A program made the translations under genes and the position numbers. The notes beneath the pieces were generated by a model, which did not search any database, was not told the origin of the DNA, and saw only the letters and a program-made list of their open reading frames with translations. Positions 62,148-64,000 of a stretch of 64,000 nt of DNA are shown here, in pieces; within the stretch, counting starts at the first letter, position 1, and every line of letters begins with the position of its first letter. Location of the stretch: positions 505,031 to 569,030 of the forward strand of contig NZ_JAEFCA010000002.1 of the NCBI RefSeq assembly GCF_016405855.1, written 5' to 3'. The stretch comes from Flavobacterium sp. IB48. Lineage in GTDB: Bacteria > Bacteroidota > Bacteroidia > Flavobacteriales > Flavobacteriaceae.

Positions 62148-62621
62148 ATGGAATTACGCGCTTATTTTGAAAAATATTCTGATGAGGCAACCTGTATTGA
62201 AGAGCTCAAAAACAAACGTTTGGAGAATGGGCTTTTATGCAGAAAATGTGGGCATGATGAACACTCTTTCAGACAGAATGATTTAAAATTTCAATGCCGT
62301 AAATGCGGAAGCCGTACAAGTCTTCGATCTGGAACTGTAATGGAAAATTCTAATCTTCCAATTCGGTACTGGATGATCTGCATTGAATTAATGACTCTTT
62401 CGCATAGAAGAATGTCAATACTTAAAATTCAATATTTACTAGGACACAAAAGATATGAACCTATTTGGTTGATGGTGCAAAAAATTCGTTTGGTAATGAA
62501 AATTAGAGACGAAAAATACCGATTAAGAGCTTACTCTGAATTTGACCCCGAATTTCTTCAGAAAATAGATAAACTTGCCATGCAGAAAAAAAAGCAAAAA
62601 CTGAATGATGGTGAAATGTGA
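62148..62621 (+). CDS. IS1595-type zinc-ribbon DNA-binding protein without transposase domain
   Basis: A 157-residue protein that matches only the N-terminal half of IS1595-family transposases. It has a zinc ribbon (two CxxC pairs: LCRKCGH and FQCRKCGS, residues about 30-54), then the helix-turn-helix part SLRSGTVMENSNLPIRYWMI and SILKIQYLLGHKRYEPIWLMVQKIRLVM. The catalytic DDE domain is absent, with a normal stop and a Lys-rich end. No inverted terminal repeats or target duplication seen. Either a decayed element whose end was lost, or a domesticated DNA-binding protein; the clean reading frame favours the latter. Confidence 0.75.
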   Translation: MELRAYFEKYSDEATCIEELKNKRLENGLLCRKCGHDEHSFRQNDLKFQCRKCGSRTSLRSGTVMENSNLPIRYWMICIELMTLSHRRMSILKIQYLLGHKRYEPIWLMVQKIRLVMKIRDEKYRLRAYSEFDPEFLQKIDKLAMQKKKQKLNDGEM

Positions 62622-62650
62622 AATGTGAGATGAAAAAACTTTTGAATAAA

Positions 62651-62714
62651 AAAGCCACAGATTACAAGATTAAAATGATTTTAAATCAGTGCTAATCCTG
62701 TAATCTGTGGCTTT
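62651..62714. repeat. GCCACAGATT inverted repeat
   Basis: AAAGCCACAGATTACA / TGTAATCTGTGGCTTT (16 bp perfect), with GATTA / TAATC continuing the stem. It is related to, but distinct from, the CAGATT hairpins of the first half of the window, and could terminate transcription from both sides. Confidence 0.85.
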
Positions 62715-62745
62715 ATAATTTTATTGTTATAATTGCTTTGGAAAA

Positions 62746-62783
62746 ATTCACAATTAACCATTCACAATTCACAATTCACAATT
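62746..62783. repeat. Short TTCACAATT tandem repeat
   Basis: ATTCACAATT recurs four times in 38 bp, broken once by AACC. It touches the stop end of the Lys-rich gene. Confidence 0.75.
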
Positions 62784-62784
62784 A

Positions 62785-63303
62785 TTATTTCTTCTTATTC
62801 TTTTTTGCTTTAGATCTTTTCGCTTTGTTTTTAGCGATTTTTTTTGCTTTTGCTTTATCCTTAGCTTTTTTCGCTTTTGCTTTCTTTTTAGCTTTAGCTT
62901 TTAGTTTTGCTTTTTTAGCTTTCTCTTTCTTTTTGTCTTTTGCTTTTTCTTTTTTCTTAGCAACAGCTTTTTTCTTTTTCTCTTTTTTCTCTTTTTCCTT
63001 TTCTTTTTCTTTCATTTTTTTACTCTTTTTAGATTTTGGCTGATTTTCGTTTTCTTCAGATGTTTCTTCTTCAGCCTCAGATGAAATTTCTTCTATTTGT
63101 GTTGATTCTTGCACTGCTTCCTCTACCGTATTATCCTCTTTTTCTGCTACTTTTTTTGGAGCTCTTTTAGGTTTTGGTTTTACTTCTGGAGTTTCAGCAG
63201 ATTCTAGAACTGGAGTCTCTTTTTGCTCGATTTCGTCATTTGAAATAACCGAAACAGCTTCTGCCTCCTGATTGATTTCATCAACAAGTATTTCTTTTGC
63301 CAT
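62785..63303 (-). CDS. Lys/Ala-rich, histone H1-like low-complexity protein
   Basis: A 172-residue protein of two opposite halves. Residues 1-95 are acidic (EINQEAEAVS, EEAVQESTQIEEISSEAEEE). Residues 96-172 are almost only Lys, Ala and Glu (blocks such as KEKEKEKKEKKKK, KAKLKAKAKKKAKAKKAKDK). The Lys/Ala tail resembles histone H1 and bacterial Hc1-like proteins that bind DNA. The opposite strand is a long pyrimidine tract, an effect of Lys codons. No promoter box is clear in 63304-63613. Coding is likely because the frame is long and begins with a normal N terminus. Nucleoid or RNA binding is inferred. Confidence 0.7.
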   Translation of the reverse strand: MAKEILVDEINQEAEAVSVISNDEIEQKETPVLESAETPEVKPKPKRAPKKVAEKEDNTVEEAVQESTQIEEISSEAEEETSEENENQPKSKKSKKMKEKEKEKEKKEKKKKAVAKKKEKAKDKKKEKAKKAKLKAKAKKKAKAKKAKDKAKAKKIAKNKAKRSKAKKNKKK

Positions 63304-63613
63304 TATTCTGTTAATTTTAAGAAATTGATTAAATTTATTTTGAATTAAACTAATTTTTAATGTTATTAAATCATTAAATTAACATCAAAAAATAATAAAC
63401 AAAGATAGATTGAAAAAGACATTCGCCAATGTTAAGTTTTTCATTGCAAGAAAAAACGACATCTAATATACTAAAAAACAACAACTTACCCAATGTTAAG
63501 TTTTTTATCACACTTTTTATCGAATTACAAAGTCTCTTATAAGCTTTCTATGAGCGATACTTTTAATAGAAATAAAGTACATTTTGTTTAATTTCACTTT
63601 AAAATTTGATAAA
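63304..63613. other. Intergenic region between divergent genes
   Basis: No gene. CCAATGTTAAGTTTTT occurs twice (about 63426 and 63491), a 65-bp-spaced direct repeat. TACATTTT near 63581 is a 7 of 8 match to a -7 box for the AraC-type gene. Otherwise AT-rich and unremarkable. Confidence 0.5.
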
Positions 63614-64000
63614 ATGCATCACGATTTATCCTATCAATACATCAAACCCAACAAAAACCTTTCAGATTTTGTGGATAGTTTTTGGTGTATGGAAAATAAA
63701 TCGGATGAAAAACTGGAAACAATTGGTCTTCCAGACGGACGAATTGATTTATCGTTTATAAAAACAGCTGAAAATCCTTTTCAAATCAGGCTTCTGGGTT
63801 TAGGAACGCAACAGTATGAAAAAGGAATAATTCCAGCTAAAAGCTTAACGTTTGTTATTAGCTTTAAACTTCTTGCTGCTGAATATGTTTTTCACGAAAG
63901 TATTGCATCTCTTTTAAATTCAGGAAAAATACTCGAATCTGGCTTTTGGGATTTTGAAGAGCATGATTTGAAAAATTTTGAATTGTTCTGCGAAAAAGCA
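63614..64000 (+). CDS. AraC-family regulator (5' part)
   Basis: The first 129 codons of a gene cut by the window end. It starts MHHDLSYQYIKPNKNLSDFV and contains FWCMENKSDEKLETIGLPDG, RIDLSFIKTAENPFQIRLLG and the later SLTFVISFKLLAAEYVF, the N-terminal sensor pattern (DUF6597-like) of an AraC subgroup. The DNA-binding half is not in the window. Confidence in the family is moderate because the helix-turn-helix is missing. Confidence 0.65.
   Translation, partial: MHHDLSYQYIKPNKNLSDFVDSFWCMENKSDEKLETIGLPDGRIDLSFIKTAENPFQIRLLGLGTQQYEKGIIPAKSLTFVISFKLLAAEYVFHESIASLLNSGKILESGFWDFEEHDLKNFELFCEKA

Noticed and set aside
62148..62621. A complete insertion sequence
   Set aside because: No DDE domain, no terminal inverted repeats and no target-site duplication are visible around the gene.
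62738..63043. Open frame on the plus strand rich in Phe, Ala and Leu, looking like a membrane protein
   Set aside because: It is the mirror of the Lys/Ala-rich minus-strand gene (Lys codons read as Phe/Leu). The minus-strand protein has a normal start and N terminus.

Overview
The window looks like a chromosomal segment of a Flavobacterium-like member of the Bacteroidota. Supporting signs are the low G+C, intergenic matches to the Bacteroidota promoter (TTG, about 20 bp, TAnnTTTG), a type IX secretion sorting domain, an STN/carboxypeptidase-like surface protein, a BtuB/BtuG-type cobalamin locus, AraC/FtsX/MacB families typical of the phylum, and many interspersed CAGATT hairpins. No rRNA, tRNA, CRISPR array, phage or complete insertion sequence was seen.

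Layout. 0-3.4 kb: duplicated intergenic repeats, a Ca2+/H+ antiporter-like gene and a surface protein with an exact 16-residue repeat. 3.8-7.5 kb: gnd-zwf-pgl, the complete oxidative pentose phosphate branch. 7.8-10.1 kb: a TPR lipoprotein and an NTF2-like protein. 10.3-18 kb: a tripartite RND efflux operon, a Crp-type regulator and an SMR exporter. 18.1-21.2 kb: acetyltransferases, LysR and a DMT exporter. 21.3-30.1 kb: an NtrB/NtrC-type pair divergent from an ABC transporter with two paralogous FtsX permeases; the gap between them holds a dyad activator site and a sigma54-like element. 30.1-34.9 kb: an RclC-like protein, AraC, Crp, IlvD and a small NAD(P)-binding protein. 35-38 kb: a propeller histidine kinase. 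38-44.6 kb: a tightly packed operon with a hybrid kinase, two response regulators, a TPR-barrel outer membrane protein, a HEAT-like membrane protein and a family 2 glycosyltransferase. 44.9-50.3 kb: a CPA2 antiporter, then an AT-rich accessory patch whose lipoprotein/small-gene arrangement resembles a toxin-immunity cassette. 50.4-57.4 kb: a cobalamin uptake operon behind a B12 riboswitch. 57.5-64 kb: small stress and regulatory genes (MarR, HxlR, nitroreductase), a roadblock-like protein, a transposase-derived DNA-binding protein, a Lys/Ala-rich histone-like protein and a truncated AraC gene.

Most promising for follow-up: (1) the kinase-YaiO-HEAT-glycosyltransferase operon, which looks like a minimal polysaccharide synthesis and export machine under its own phosphorelay; (2) the cobalamin operon, which adds an uncharacterised surface lipoprotein and a type IX-secreted protein to BtuB/BtuG; (3) the 10-bp-periodic CAGATT hairpin family; (4) the sigma54/dyad control region of the ABC operon; (5) the lipoprotein cassette at 47.3-49.7 kb. 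Start codons were moved inward from the longest open frame where an internal ATG, an upstream terminator or a promoter box argued for it. All functions are read from protein motifs and remembered families; no database search was run.
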